DNA from: a virus
Strand: one strand, 5' to 3'
Virus record (IMG/VR): IMGVR_UViG_3300025626_000170
Span: 1 to 20,440 of that record
Length of the DNA stretch: 20,440 bases
This document shows, in pieces, positions 14,386 to 19,940 of this stretch. Below the pieces are notes generated by a model, which worked only from the letters and a program-made list of their open reading frames with translations, did no database searches and had not been told where the DNA came from. Both the position numbers and the translations under genes were made by a program. How positions within the stretch are numbered: the first letter of the stretch is position 1; every line of letters starts with the position of its first letter.

Positions 14386-14421
14386 GTTATTTTACAAGTA
14401 AAAAACCTATAATAACTTCAT

Positions 14422-14936
14422 ATGAAAATATTTGTAACATCTAATTTACAGTTAGGCAGACCAGCTGCCATAAAGCAATATAAGAGATCATATACTGACG
14501 TAGATCAAATGACTGATGATCTTATATTAAAAGGAATGAAACTGTAAAAGCAGAAGATACAGTATTCTATCTTGGTAATTTTGCACATGATCCTAAAACG
14601 GCTCAAGATGCATTACAAAGATTAAATGGTAATATTAAATTTATTGAAGGTGATTATGATAGCTCTATTTCGTTATTACATGATAAAGGTATGTTACCTG
14701 CACGATGTTCTATTCTTAGGTGTGTAGATAAAATTGAAGGATTTAATGGAGTAATATCTTATTGGCCACTGGGTGCATGGCCTGAAAAATCAAAAAAATA
14801 TTGGTCCATTATAGGTTATCCAAATAAAAAATTTAAATCAGATCCTAAAAAGAGAATCATCAATGTCTCTACTGATTTATGGGCAAATAGACCACAAGAG
14901 CTAGAAAAGCTACTTGGCATCTTCTCAGATTTTTAA
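14422..14936 (+). pseudogene. Metallophosphoesterase-like gene, frameshifted and lacking metal ligands
   Basis: ATG 14422 gives MKIFVTSNLQLGRPAAIKQY and continues to a TAA at 14545. A -1 shift near the AAAA run at 14529-14532 joins it to a frame running to 14936 (RNETVKAEDTVFYLGNFAHD, RLNGNIKFIEGDYDSS, SYWPLGAWPEKSKKYWS, INVSTDLWANRPQELEKLLG), about 171 residues in all. The layout copies phage calcineurin-like phosphoesterases in full, but each expected metal-binding motif is altered: TSDLHLGH is TSNLQLGR, LGDF is LGNF, GNHD is GDYD, and the late HYP and HGHSH motifs are YWP and IGYPN. It may be a decaying gene, a pseudoenzyme made by frameshifting, or a pseudoenzyme with one sequencing error. 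Confidence 0.7.
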
Positions 14937-14950
14937 TTTACAACTTTTCC

Positions 14951-15001
14951 GAAAATAAACGCTTAAATACTTTTTTATGTCGTTTATTTGTGGTATATTA
15001 G
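14951..15001 (+). promoter_or_regulatory. TATATTAG-class promoter module 1
   Basis: GAAAATAAA (14951-14959), TTTTTTATGTC (14971-14981), then TTTGTGG and TATATTAG (14994-15001), followed by a TATAATT-like tail. The same parts recur with near-constant spacing at 15400, 19629 and 19959. An inverted repeat AAATAAACG/CGTTTATTT (14953-14961, 14981-14989) overlaps it. TATATTAG resembles the Bacteroidota -7 element TAnnTTTG with one difference. Confidence 0.7.
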
Positions 15002-15027
15002 TAGTATAATTAAAAAAGAGAAACTCT

Positions 15028-15384
15028 ATGCAAATTAAAATCAATTCAAAAGAAGAATCAGTAATCAAAGAAGCTTTAAAAGATCTCCAAGATCAATTAG
15101 TAGGTCAAGGTGTTAAATACAACACAATATCAGATATCTTAAATAAGATCAATAATGCAGGTTTAATAAAATCTGATAGAACACCAAAGGTATTTGTAAA
15201 CAAACAATATATGTTCAGTTTTGAAGAAGGTGGATGGAACACTGTTTGGGCTAAGACATTGCCAGGAGCAAAAAGACAAGCTATCAAAGAATACAAAAAA
15301 ATAGAAAATCTAACAATAAATTTAGACTCAGTACACTTAGCAACTAAAAAAGGATTAGACTCAGCGATGAGTTTATTTTACTAA
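15028..15384 (+). CDS. Hypothetical protein (118 aa)
   Basis: Not recognised. The N-terminal 50 residues (MQIKINSKEESVIKEALKDL, SDILNKINNAGLIKS) are charged helices. The second half includes FVNKQYMFSFEEGGWNTVWA followed by PGAKRQAIKEYKKIENLTIN, a strand-then-helix pattern that resembles small phage proteins with a single alpha/beta domain. It stands alone between two TATATTAG-class promoter modules, so it is probably transcribed as its own unit, at the time the sigma factor gene is expressed (inference). Confidence 0.7.
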   Translation: MQIKINSKEESVIKEALKDLQDQLVGQGVKYNTISDILNKINNAGLIKSDRTPKVFVNKQYMFSFEEGGWNTVWAKTLPGAKRQAIKEYKKIENLTINLDSVHLATKKGLDSAMSLFY

Positions 15385-15399
15385 TTGTTCGTAACTTTT

Positions 15400-15450
15400 G
15401 AAAATAAATCTAAAAAAGATTTCCCGTTTAAATAAAAAGTGTTATATTAG
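15400..15450 (+). promoter_or_regulatory. TATATTAG-class promoter module 2, before the sigma factor gene
   Basis: GAAAATAAA (15400-15408) and TATATTAG (15443-15450) are 34 bases apart, as in the other modules, but the middle TTTTTTATGTC is replaced by TTCCCGTTTA. A small inverted repeat AAATCT/AGATTT (15406-15411, 15417-15422) follows the first box. The different middle element could give the sigma gene a distinct strength or timing. Confidence 0.65.
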
Positions 15451-15481
15451 CCCTATAATTAAAAACTAAAAAAATAATAAT

Positions 15482-16087
15482 ATGCCAAAACAACTCAGTT
15501 ACCGCGAACTATCAGAAAATTTTATCAAGTCAAAATCAGAAAAAGATTACAATGCACTATATCAACGTGTAAAACCAGGACTTAGGAATTATATTTCAAA
15601 TATAGTTAAAGATGTGAATGCCACGGAAGATGTTTTAACAAATACTCTAACTAAAATGTGGACTAAGATTGATCAATACAATCCATCATATCAAATCACA
15701 ACGTGGTTATACAGAATTGCATTCAATGAATGTTTAGGTTGGATACGTCAACGTAATTCTAAATATAGTATTGAAACTATGAAAGAATATGGTATTGAAA
15801 TTTCTGATCAATATGCTCACACATCAGCTCGTGATCTATTAATTGAGAGCGAAACAAAAACAGAATCTGATTGGTATGAAGAAGATGATTATTTACAAGC
15901 ACGTTATGAACTAGCTCTTGCAAATATAGAATCGCTAAAACCAATGTATAAAGAGATTATAGAAGATCGTCTCCTTAATAATATGAAATATGAAGATATT
16001 GCTGCTAAGCATAATCTGCCACTTCAAACTATTAAAAACAGAATTCGTAGAGGTAAATCTATTATTGCAGAAAGTATGGATTATTAA
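15482..16087 (+). CDS. ECF-type RNA polymerase sigma factor, phage-encoded
   Basis: Would redirect host RNA polymerase to phage promoters. The 201-residue protein has a sigma-2 region at about residues 20-92 (DYNALYQRVKPGLRNYI, ATEDVLTNTLTKMWTKIDQY, TTWLYRIAFNECLGWIRQR) and a sigma-4 helix-turn-helix at about 145-197 (YKEIIEDRLLNNMKYEDIAA, LPLQTIKNRIRRGKSII). An acidic linker lies between them (ESETKTESDWYEEDD). Regions 1 and 3 are missing, as in ECF sigmas. In T4 a small sigma-like protein, gp55, reads late promoters that have only a -10 box; this protein is a candidate for the same job at the GATATATAA boxes (inference). It has its own promoter module, and the tRNA cluster follows. Confidence 0.92.
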   Translation: MPKQLSYRELSENFIKSKSEKDYNALYQRVKPGLRNYISNIVKDVNATEDVLTNTLTKMWTKIDQYNPSYQITTWLYRIAFNECLGWIRQRNSKYSIETMKEYGIEISDQYAHTSARDLLIESETKTESDWYEEDDYLQARYELALANIESLKPMYKEIIEDRLLNNMKYEDIAAKHNLPLQTIKNRIRRGKSIIAESMDY

Positions 16088-16187
16088 AAAAAATCCACAA
16101 ATACCATAAACAAAATAAAACACATTGGTATAATATAAGTGAACAACAAAAAAGGTTCTTTGATTTATTGGTAGAGAAAATACGTAT

Positions 16188-16273
16188 GCTACTGTGGTGG
16201 AATTGGTAGACACGTTGGACTTAAAATCCAATGGGCAGTAATGTCCGTGCCGGTTCGACCCCGGCCAGTAGTA
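16188..16273 (+). tRNA. tRNA-Leu (anticodon TAA)
   Basis: Acceptor GCTACTG pairs with CAGTAGT (16266-16272). The anticodon arm is TTGGA-CTTAAAA-TCCAA, so it reads UUA. A long variable arm and T-arm GCCGG-TTCGACC-CCGGC follow. No CCA is encoded. The 100 bases before it, after the sigma gene, contain a TATAATATAAG stretch that could be a promoter. Confidence 0.95.
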
Positions 16274-16280
16274 CAAGTAT

Positions 16281-16354
16281 GGACCAGTAGCACAACTGGA
16301 TAGTGCAGCACCCTTCTAAGGTGCCGGTTATAGGTTCGAATCCTATCTGGTTCA
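16281..16354 (+). tRNA. tRNA-Arg (anticodon TCT)
   Basis: Acceptor GGACCAG pairs with CTGGTTC (16347-16353). The anticodon arm is GCACC-CTTCTAA-GGTGC, so it reads AGA. The T-loop is TTCGAAT. It begins 7 bases after tRNA-Leu. Confidence 0.94.
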
Positions 16355-16367
16355 CCGATATCTAAAC

Positions 16368-16439
16368 GCTCCGTTCGTCTAACGGTTAGGACATTAGGTT
16401 TTCATCCTAAAAATAGGAGTTCGATTCTCCTACGGAGTA
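16368..16439 (+). tRNA. tRNA-Glu (anticodon TTC)
   Basis: Acceptor GCTCCGT pairs with ACGGAGT (16432-16438). The anticodon arm is TTAGG-TTTTCAT-CCTAA, so it reads GAA. The T-arm is AGGAG-TTCGATT-CTCCT. Confidence 0.95.
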
Positions 16440-16448
16440 CAACAGATC

Positions 16449-16525
16449 GATCTCTTAGCTCAGTTGGCTAGAGCATCTCACTTTTAATGAGAGGGTCCAG
16501 GGTTCGAGTCCCTGAGGGATCACCA
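16449..16525 (+). tRNA. tRNA-Lys (anticodon TTT), CCA encoded
   Basis: Acceptor GATCTCT pairs with AGGGATC (16515-16521) with one T-G pair. The anticodon arm is TCTCA-CTTTTAA-TGAGA, so it reads AAA. The T-arm is CAGGG-TTCGAGT-CCCTG. Discriminator A is followed by a genomic CCA (16523-16525), unlike most of its neighbours. Confidence 0.95.
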
Positions 16526-16528
16526 TAT

Positions 16529-16605
16529 AGTCAAGTATCTCCTCAAGCTTATACCTTGTAGAAAGAGTAATTGGTTACATGAGAGTTCAAATCTCTCCTT
16601 GACTA
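16529..16605 (+). ncRNA. Aberrant tRNA-like gene without a D-arm
   Basis: Acceptor AGTCAAG (16529-16535) pairs perfectly with CTTGACT (16598-16604), and a perfect T-arm GAGAG-TTCAAAT-CTCTC precedes it. Between them no canonical D-arm can be drawn. Only eight bases separate the acceptor from a hairpin CAAG-CTTATAC-CTTG (16544-16558), whose 7-base loop would place TAT as anticodon with T33 and A37 correct. A second hairpin GTAA-TTGG-TTAC (16567-16578) sits where a long variable arm would be. It starts 3 bases after the CCA of tRNA-Lys. It is either a degenerate tRNA or a tRNA-like RNA of other use; the isoacceptor assignment (Ile, AUA) is tentative. Confidence 0.55.
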
Positions 16606-16633
16606 CCTGTGGAAGAAATTTAATTATATTAAT

Positions 16634-16642
16634 GATATATAG
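16634..16642 (+). promoter_or_regulatory. Late-type promoter box GATATATAG
   Basis: GATATATAG lies 25 bases before the ATG of the 47-aa gene at 16668 and matches the GATATATAA class except at its last base. Confidence 0.4.
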
Positions 16643-16667
16643 TTTTCAATTAAAAAAACAATAAGTA

Positions 16668-16811
16668 ATGAATTCTGAACAATCAAACAATGGAAACACT
16701 CAGATAAACCATGAGAGAGCAAGTCTCAATAGTAGAGTTTCTAGGTTTATGATGCTTGGTAAATCCAAGAAAGTACAATGGGACGGTAAAAGAAGATGCC
16801 GCACCATTTAA
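16668..16811 (+). CDS. Hypothetical small basic protein (47 aa) within the tRNA cluster
   Basis: ATG 16668 to TAA 16809-16811 encodes 47 residues, starting MNSEQSNNGNTQINHERASL and ending VQWDGKRRCRTI. The N-terminal half is Asn/Gln/Ser-rich and probably unstructured; the C-terminal half is basic (RFMMLGKSKKVQWDGKRR). It has an A-rich leader and an upstream promoter-like box, and it fits exactly between two RNA genes, which supports it being real. No family is recognised. Confidence 0.5.
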   Translation: MNSEQSNNGNTQINHERASLNSRVSRFMMLGKSKKVQWDGKRRCRTI

Positions 16812-16817
16812 AAGGTC

Positions 16818-16891
16818 GCCTTTGTAGCTCAGCTGGCTAGAGCAGCTGATTTGTAATCAGCAGGTCGTGGGTTCGAGTCCCTCCAAAGGCT
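16818..16891 (+). tRNA. tRNA-Thr (anticodon TGT)
   Basis: Acceptor GCCTTTG pairs with CAAAGGC (16884-16890). The anticodon arm is GCTGA-TTTGTAA-TCAGC, so it reads ACA. The T-stem GTGGG/CCCTC contains one T-T mismatch. D-arm AGCTCAGCTGGCTAGAGC is canonical. Confidence 0.94.
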
Positions 16892-16908
16892 CTAATAATA
16901 TAGTATAA

Positions 16909-16981
16909 GCGAAAGTAGCTCAGTTGGTAGAGCGAAAGCCTTCCAAGCTTTAGGTCGCCAGTTCGAACCTGGTCTTTCGCT
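16909..16981 (+). tRNA. tRNA-Gly (anticodon TCC)
   Basis: Acceptor GCGAAAG pairs with CTTTCGC (16974-16980). The anticodon arm is AAAGC-CTTCCAA-GCTTT, so it reads GGA. The T-arm is CCAGT-TCGAACC-TGG type with a standard TTCGAAC loop. No CCA is encoded. Confidence 0.95.
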
Positions 16982-17215
16982 CACAATCGAGAAATAAAGA
17001 CAACTCGGGACAAGCATAAGAGTCCTTAAACAATGCAGGCCACTACCTCGCGAGCCTACAATTTCATAAAACGTGGGGTCTGGGATTCTAAAGGACATAA
17101 CAAACCTACCCAGTAGTTTGACTATTTTTTATGTGGTAAGACACTAATGCGTTTTATTGAAGAGAAAGAAAAACCGTTAAAATCCAGTCTAACAAGTCTT
17201 AGTTAGGCGCAACAT
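16982..17215 (+). other. Unexplained 234-base gap between tRNA-Gly and tRNA-Asp, probably structured
   Basis: No convincing gene lies here. The first 130 bases look richer in G+C than the surroundings and hold several possible pairings: GTCCTT/AAGGAC (17022-17027, 17091-17096), AGGC/GCCT (17037-17040, 17054-17057) around the palindrome CTCGCGAG (17047-17054), CCTAC/GTGGG, and CTGGG with CCCAG (17108-17112). A weak terminator-like hairpin AGTAGT-TTG-ACTATT (17112-17126) runs into Ts. A 19-codon frame (17147-17206, MRFIEEKEKPLKSSLTSLS) follows but is too short to support. It may encode a small RNA. Confidence 0.35.
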
Positions 17216-17289
17216 AGTCTGGTAGCTCAGTTGGTTAGAGTGTCGCCCTGTCACGGCGAAGGTCGCGGGTTCGAGTCCCGTCCAGACTG
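17216..17289 (+). tRNA. tRNA-Asp (anticodon GTC)
   Basis: Acceptor AGTCTGG pairs with CCAGACT (17282-17288). The anticodon arm is TCGCC-CTGTCAC-GGCGA, so it reads GAC/GAU. The T-arm is GCGGG-TTCGAGT-CCCGT. It is the last tRNA of the cluster. Confidence 0.95.
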
Positions 17290-17303
17290 CAATTCTTAAA
17301 ATA

Positions 17304-17313
17304 GATATATAAT
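17304..17313 (+). promoter_or_regulatory. Late-type promoter box GATATATAAT
   Basis: GATATATAAT lies 13 bases before the ATG at 17327 and 14 bases after tRNA-Asp. It is an exact match to the boxes at 1923, 11640 and 18169. Confidence 0.55.
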
Positions 17314-17326
17314 CTAAATCATTATC

Positions 17327-17434
17327 ATGACAGATCCTAAAAACGAACCAGACGTAGACTTAGAAAATTCAGAATACGATTCCTTTTCAATACCAAACAA
17401 ATCTGAATATATTGATGACGATTACGATTATTAA
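17327..17434 (+). CDS. Tiny acidic protein (35 aa)
   Basis: ATG 17327 to TAA 17432-17434 encodes 35 residues, very rich in Asp/Glu/Tyr (for example EYIDDDYDY at the C-terminus). It follows an exact late-type promoter box and precedes the glycosyltransferase gene by 11 bases, as the first gene of that unit. No family is recognised; the charge would suit a small protein that binds basic surfaces, but that is only a guess from composition. Confidence 0.55.
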   Translation: MTDPKNEPDVDLENSEYDSFSIPNKSEYIDDDYDY

Positions 17435-17445
17435 ATTAATATAAT

Positions 17446-18156
17446 ATGCAAACACGAGTAATTTATATGAGTGGTAATGAATTTTCGGTAAACATTACTA
17501 AAGAGACCGTTAAATCATTAGAAAATTTTGGCATTGAATATGAATTATTTGATGGGGTAAAAGGAAGGGATGGAATTAAAATTCTAAACAATCTTAATAT
17601 AGTTCCATCTGCTTATGTAAAAACAAGTGATTGGACCGATGGTACAATTGGATGTTTAGCAAGCCATGTATTACTTTGGGAAGAATGTTCTCGTCAAGAA
17701 GAACCATATCTCGTAATGGAACAAGACGGTGTTTTAATAAAAGATCCCAGATCACTTCTACCTCTTATAGACACTGTTTGCCATTTAGATGCATATTTAC
17801 CATTTGATAATTCAAAAACAGCTTCAACTGCATTAGAATACTTTCAACTATATAATGAAAGAGTTGCTTTAGAAAAACCGGGCGTAAAGGCACATCCAGC
17901 AAATAAATTTTATAATGATAATAATATAACAGGTTCATGTTTTAGAGGAACATATGGTTATATTATAACACCACGTGGTGCAAAAGAAGTTTTAGATTTT
18001 ATTAAAACTAAAGGTGCATTTCCTTCAGATAGGTGCTTATGTTCAAACGCAACATATTTACAAAGATCTCATAGTACTTATGTTAGATTGAATCCATTTT
18101 TTAATTCACTTGATGTTCAGCGAAAGTGGTCCTTAAGAACTCCCGGATTTATTTAA
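17446..18156 (+). CDS. Glycosyltransferase family 25-like protein
   Basis: The 236-residue protein has the order of motifs seen in GT25 (LPS/galactosyl) transferases. These are an N-terminal RVIYMSGNEFSVN and FGIEYELFDGVKGRDG, the core GCLASHVLLWEECSRQEEPY (G69 to H74 and on), an acidic EQD at about 92-94 where many relatives have EDD, then GTYGYIITPRGAKEVLDFI and PSDRCL near the end. The family moves a sugar from a nucleotide-sugar to a glycan or protein acceptor. In a phage it might modify virion glycans, DNA or host surface sugars; the acceptor cannot be told from sequence. It lies next to a methyltransferase, after the 35-aa gene. Confidence 0.8.
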   Translation: MQTRVIYMSGNEFSVNITKETVKSLENFGIEYELFDGVKGRDGIKILNNLNIVPSAYVKTSDWTDGTIGCLASHVLLWEECSRQEEPYLVMEQDGVLIKDPRSLLPLIDTVCHLDAYLPFDNSKTASTALEYFQLYNERVALEKPGVKAHPANKFYNDNNITGSCFRGTYGYIITPRGAKEVLDFIKTKGAFPSDRCLCSNATYLQRSHSTYVRLNPFFNSLDVQRKWSLRTPGFI

Positions 18157-18168
18157 TCAATCGTCTGA

Positions 18169-18178
18169 GATATATAAT
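18169..18178 (+). promoter_or_regulatory. Late-type promoter box GATATATAAT before the lysis genes
   Basis: GATATATAAT begins 13 bases after the glycosyltransferase stop and 47 bases before the holin-like ATG. The leader contains a GTAC-GAAA-GTAC hairpin (18181-18192) with a GNRA-type tetraloop, which may stabilise the transcript. Confidence 0.55.
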
Positions 18179-18215
18179 AAGTACGAAAGTACATAAAAAA
18201 AATATATCTTATAAT

Positions 18216-18452
18216 ATGAAAAAGATAATTGGATGGGTATCAGGATTACTAAGAGATGAAAAGGGAACACCATCATCTAAAAGATTTATTGGAATTTTAG
18301 CAGGTATCACATTATGTGCCGCTTTATTTATTAATCTTTACACAGAATATCCAGTAGAACCTACAATCGTAAACGCAGTCGCAGCAATATGTATTGGTGG
18401 ATTAGGACTAGCTTCAGCTGATAAAATATTTGGCAAGAAAAAAGAAGAATAA
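18216..18452 (+). CDS. Small two-helix membrane protein, putative holin
   Basis: The 78-residue protein starts at ATG 18216 after a promoter-like box (the frame is open further upstream, but that part overlaps the glycosyltransferase gene). A short basic N-terminus carries LLRDEKGTPSSKRFIGILAG, a sequence style common to small membrane proteins of Bacteroidota phages. Two hydrophobic segments follow (about residues 27-44 and 53-68), and the end is Lys-rich (KIFGKKKEE). Size, two membrane spans and charged tail fit a class II holin. A YkuD-like hydrolase gene follows two genes later, which supports a lysis role. This is by analogy; no sequence search was done. Confidence 0.6.
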   Translation: MKKIIGWVSGLLRDEKGTPSSKRFIGILAGITLCAALFINLYTEYPVEPTIVNAVAAICIGGLGLASADKIFGKKKEE

Positions 18453-18461
18453 ACTTAATTA

Positions 18462-19001
18462 ATGGAATTCAATTTAGACAAGGTTATATCTGAGGAATAT
18501 CGTAATATGATTCAGGAAAATACTAAACATATGCCATGGGGAGGAGCTGTAATAAGTTCTGTTCCTAAGATATATGAATATGCTTTAGAATATGATTGTA
18601 AGTCGATTTTAGATTACGGCTCAGGAAAATCAGATTTTTTTAACACATTAAATGAATCATATCCAGATCATCAATTTAAAGTAAATCAATATGAACCTGC
18701 TAGACCTGAGTTCCAAATGGATCCAGAAACAAGTGATATGACAGTTTGTGTTGATGTAATGGAACACATAGAACCAGAAAAACTAGAAGCAGTTTTAGAT
18801 CACATTGCAGATAAAACTAATAAGATCTTATATTTTAAAGTATGTTTATTACCGTCTCATAATAAATTTAAAAATGGGCAGAATTTACATTTAATAATAG
18901 AAAATAAAGATTTTTGGTTAGATAAATTATCAAAGTATTATAATTTAGATAATATTATTGTTGCACCTGGACATGTTTGGGGATTAGCTATAAAAAAATA
19001 A
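18462..19001 (+). CDS. SAM-dependent methyltransferase (class I fold)
   Basis: The 179-residue protein shows the first SAM-binding motif SILDYGSGKSDFF (about residues 48-60), a second acidic strand NQYEPARPEF, and a later motif VCVDVMEHIEPEKLEAVLDH (D98, E101, H102) that is typical of small-molecule or glycan methyltransferases of the UbiE/methyltransf-11 type. The substrate is not evident. It starts 9 bases after the putative holin gene and is followed 7 bases later by the lysin gene, so all three form an operon. Proximity to the GT25-like gene suggests a shared role in sugar or surface modification (inference). Confidence 0.82.
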   Translation: MEFNLDKVISEEYRNMIQENTKHMPWGGAVISSVPKIYEYALEYDCKSILDYGSGKSDFFNTLNESYPDHQFKVNQYEPARPEFQMDPETSDMTVCVDVMEHIEPEKLEAVLDHIADKTNKILYFKVCLLPSHNKFKNGQNLHLIIENKDFWLDKLSKYYNLDNIIVAPGHVWGLAIKK

Positions 19002-19008
19002 ATAGATT

Positions 19009-19620
19009 ATGAAAAACTGTTATACAAGAGAACAGATCGAAGAAGTAATGAAAGCCAAAGGCTACAAATACTTCACAGGTGGAGATTACGATGTTAACAT
19101 TATAGGCATCAGAAACTCAGAGACAAAAAACAAAGTAACAAATAAATTTGATGACTGTCTAACTCTATCTTATAAAATAGATGGTGAATGGCAGTTTCAT
19201 TGCTTTCCATGTACTACCGACCCTGGAACACATTGGGTAGAGAATGTACTAAATAAAAATGGAGTAGCGATACTTAAACCGGGTCAATATAGAGGGTCTC
19301 ATAAATTAAGATTACATGCTGGTAAATATTTAGCTTTAGGGCAACAAAAACCAGTTAAAGTATATCGAGACAGTAATAGAGATGACAAATATGATTTGCT
19401 AGAAGAAAATGTTCATGAAGGTATTTATGGAATTAATATTCATAGAGCTACAAGTAGAGCAGGTGGAAAATCTACACAAGTAGATAAATGGTCTGCAGGT
19501 TGTCAAGTTATTGCTGATAATGATGATTGGCATGAATTTTTAGATGTCTGCCAAATCGCTAGAGAACACTGGGGCAACTCTTTTACTTACACTTTGATTG
19601 ATTCAAGCGATATTTCTTAA
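19009..19620 (+). CDS. Probable endolysin with YkuD-like (L,D-transpeptidase/carboxypeptidase) motif
   Basis: The 203-residue protein has no signal peptide. Residues 138-168 contain GIYGINIHRA (H145) and WSAGCQVI (S162, G164, C165), matching the H...[ST]xGC catalytic pattern of YkuD-type cysteine enzymes that act on peptidoglycan stem peptides. Upstream are YFTGGDYDVNIIGIRN, FPCTTDPGTHW and GQYRGSHKLRLHAG, the kind of beta-rich segments seen around that fold. As the third gene after a holin-like protein it is the best candidate for the phage lysin. The assignment rests on motif and context; the exact bond cleaved is unknown. Confidence 0.68.
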   Translation: MKNCYTREQIEEVMKAKGYKYFTGGDYDVNIIGIRNSETKNKVTNKFDDCLTLSYKIDGEWQFHCFPCTTDPGTHWVENVLNKNGVAILKPGQYRGSHKLRLHAGKYLALGQQKPVKVYRDSNRDDKYDLLEENVHEGIYGINIHRATSRAGGKSTQVDKWSAGCQVIADNDDWHEFLDVCQIAREHWGNSFTYTLIDSSDIS

Positions 19621-19628
19621 ACTTTTTT

Positions 19629-19678
19629 GAAAATAAATCACCAGGATTTTTTTATATCAATTATTTTTGGTATATTAG
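19629..19678 (+). promoter_or_regulatory. TATATTAG-class promoter module 3, before the structured RNA
   Basis: GAAAATAAA (19629-19637), TTTTTTATATC (19648-19658), TTTTTGG and TATATTAG (19671-19678) are in the same order and spacing as modules 1 and 4. It starts 9 bases after the lysin stop codon. The AAATC/GATTT pairing followed by seven Ts (19635-19654) may also weakly terminate the upstream operon. Confidence 0.7.
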
Positions 19679-19684
19679 TATTGT

Positions 19685-19940
19685 AATTGTGGCTGAGGGC
19701 TTGATCACTCTCTCGAACATTATGGGCCTGATGGCAACGCGACCACCCCTAATGACAGTTATATCGGACAGACGCCAGGTGAAAAAGTAAATTTATGGCA
19801 ATGTGGGAACTCAGTTCGCTGAGGTCGGTCAATCATAGGGAATACCGTTTAAAACAAGAATAGAGCCTGGTACCTACGCAGCTTAAGAACGTGGGAATAT
19901 GGTTAATTGAAGGTTCGACTCCTTCTCTGTCCGCAAATAG
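19685..19940 (+). ncRNA. Unrecognised structured RNA with a tRNA-like 3' domain
   Basis: No protein is supported here, yet a promoter module precedes it and a strong terminator follows it. The 3' part reads as a tRNA-like domain. Acceptor GGACAGA (19766-19772) pairs perfectly with TCTGTCC (19926-19932), and a T-arm GAAGG-TTCGACT-CCTTC (19909-19925) sits exactly where expected. A D-stem-like CCAGG/CCTGG pair (19775-19779, 19866-19870) encloses about 86 bases with a CTCAG-TTCG-CTGAG hairpin. An anticodon-like arm CCTACG/CGTGGG (19873-19878, 19890-19895) has an 11-base loop. The 5' leader folds into its own hairpin (CATTA-T-GGG with CCC-C-TAATG, 19718-19726 and 19746-19754). It matches no RNA family I know. 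Confidence 0.65.

Noticed and set aside
15935-16276. - strand open frame over the end of the sigma gene and tRNA-Leu
   Set aside because: It overlaps a well-supported CDS and tRNA; the product is a Phe/Asn/Ile-rich mirror sequence.
16892-17098. - strand open frame over tRNA-Gly and the following gap
   Set aside because: It runs through a clear tRNA gene and has no protein-family character.
17147-17206. 19-codon frame MRFIEEKEKPLKSSLTSLS between tRNA-Gly and tRNA-Asp
   Set aside because: Too short, with no distinctive start signal; mentioned only under the intergenic entry.
19881-19889. Anticodon TTA (ochre suppressor) or TAA (Leu) in the anticodon-like loop of the 19685 RNA
   Set aside because: The loop is 11 bases, position 33 and closing pairs do not fit a functional anticodon arm in either register, so no isoacceptor can be assigned.
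19773-19908. Group I intron inside a tRNA gene
   Set aside because: The extra sequence is only about 90 bases and no P/Q/R/S core elements can be seen.
19766-19933. tmRNA (ssrA): tRNA-like ends plus a short frame from GGA 19839 that ends Tyr-Ala-Ala-stop at 19886
   Set aside because: The acceptor lacks the G3-U70 pair, the conserved tmRNA 5' sequence and the downstream pseudoknots are missing, and the molecule is about half the usual length. The YAA ending is a suggestive but weak match.
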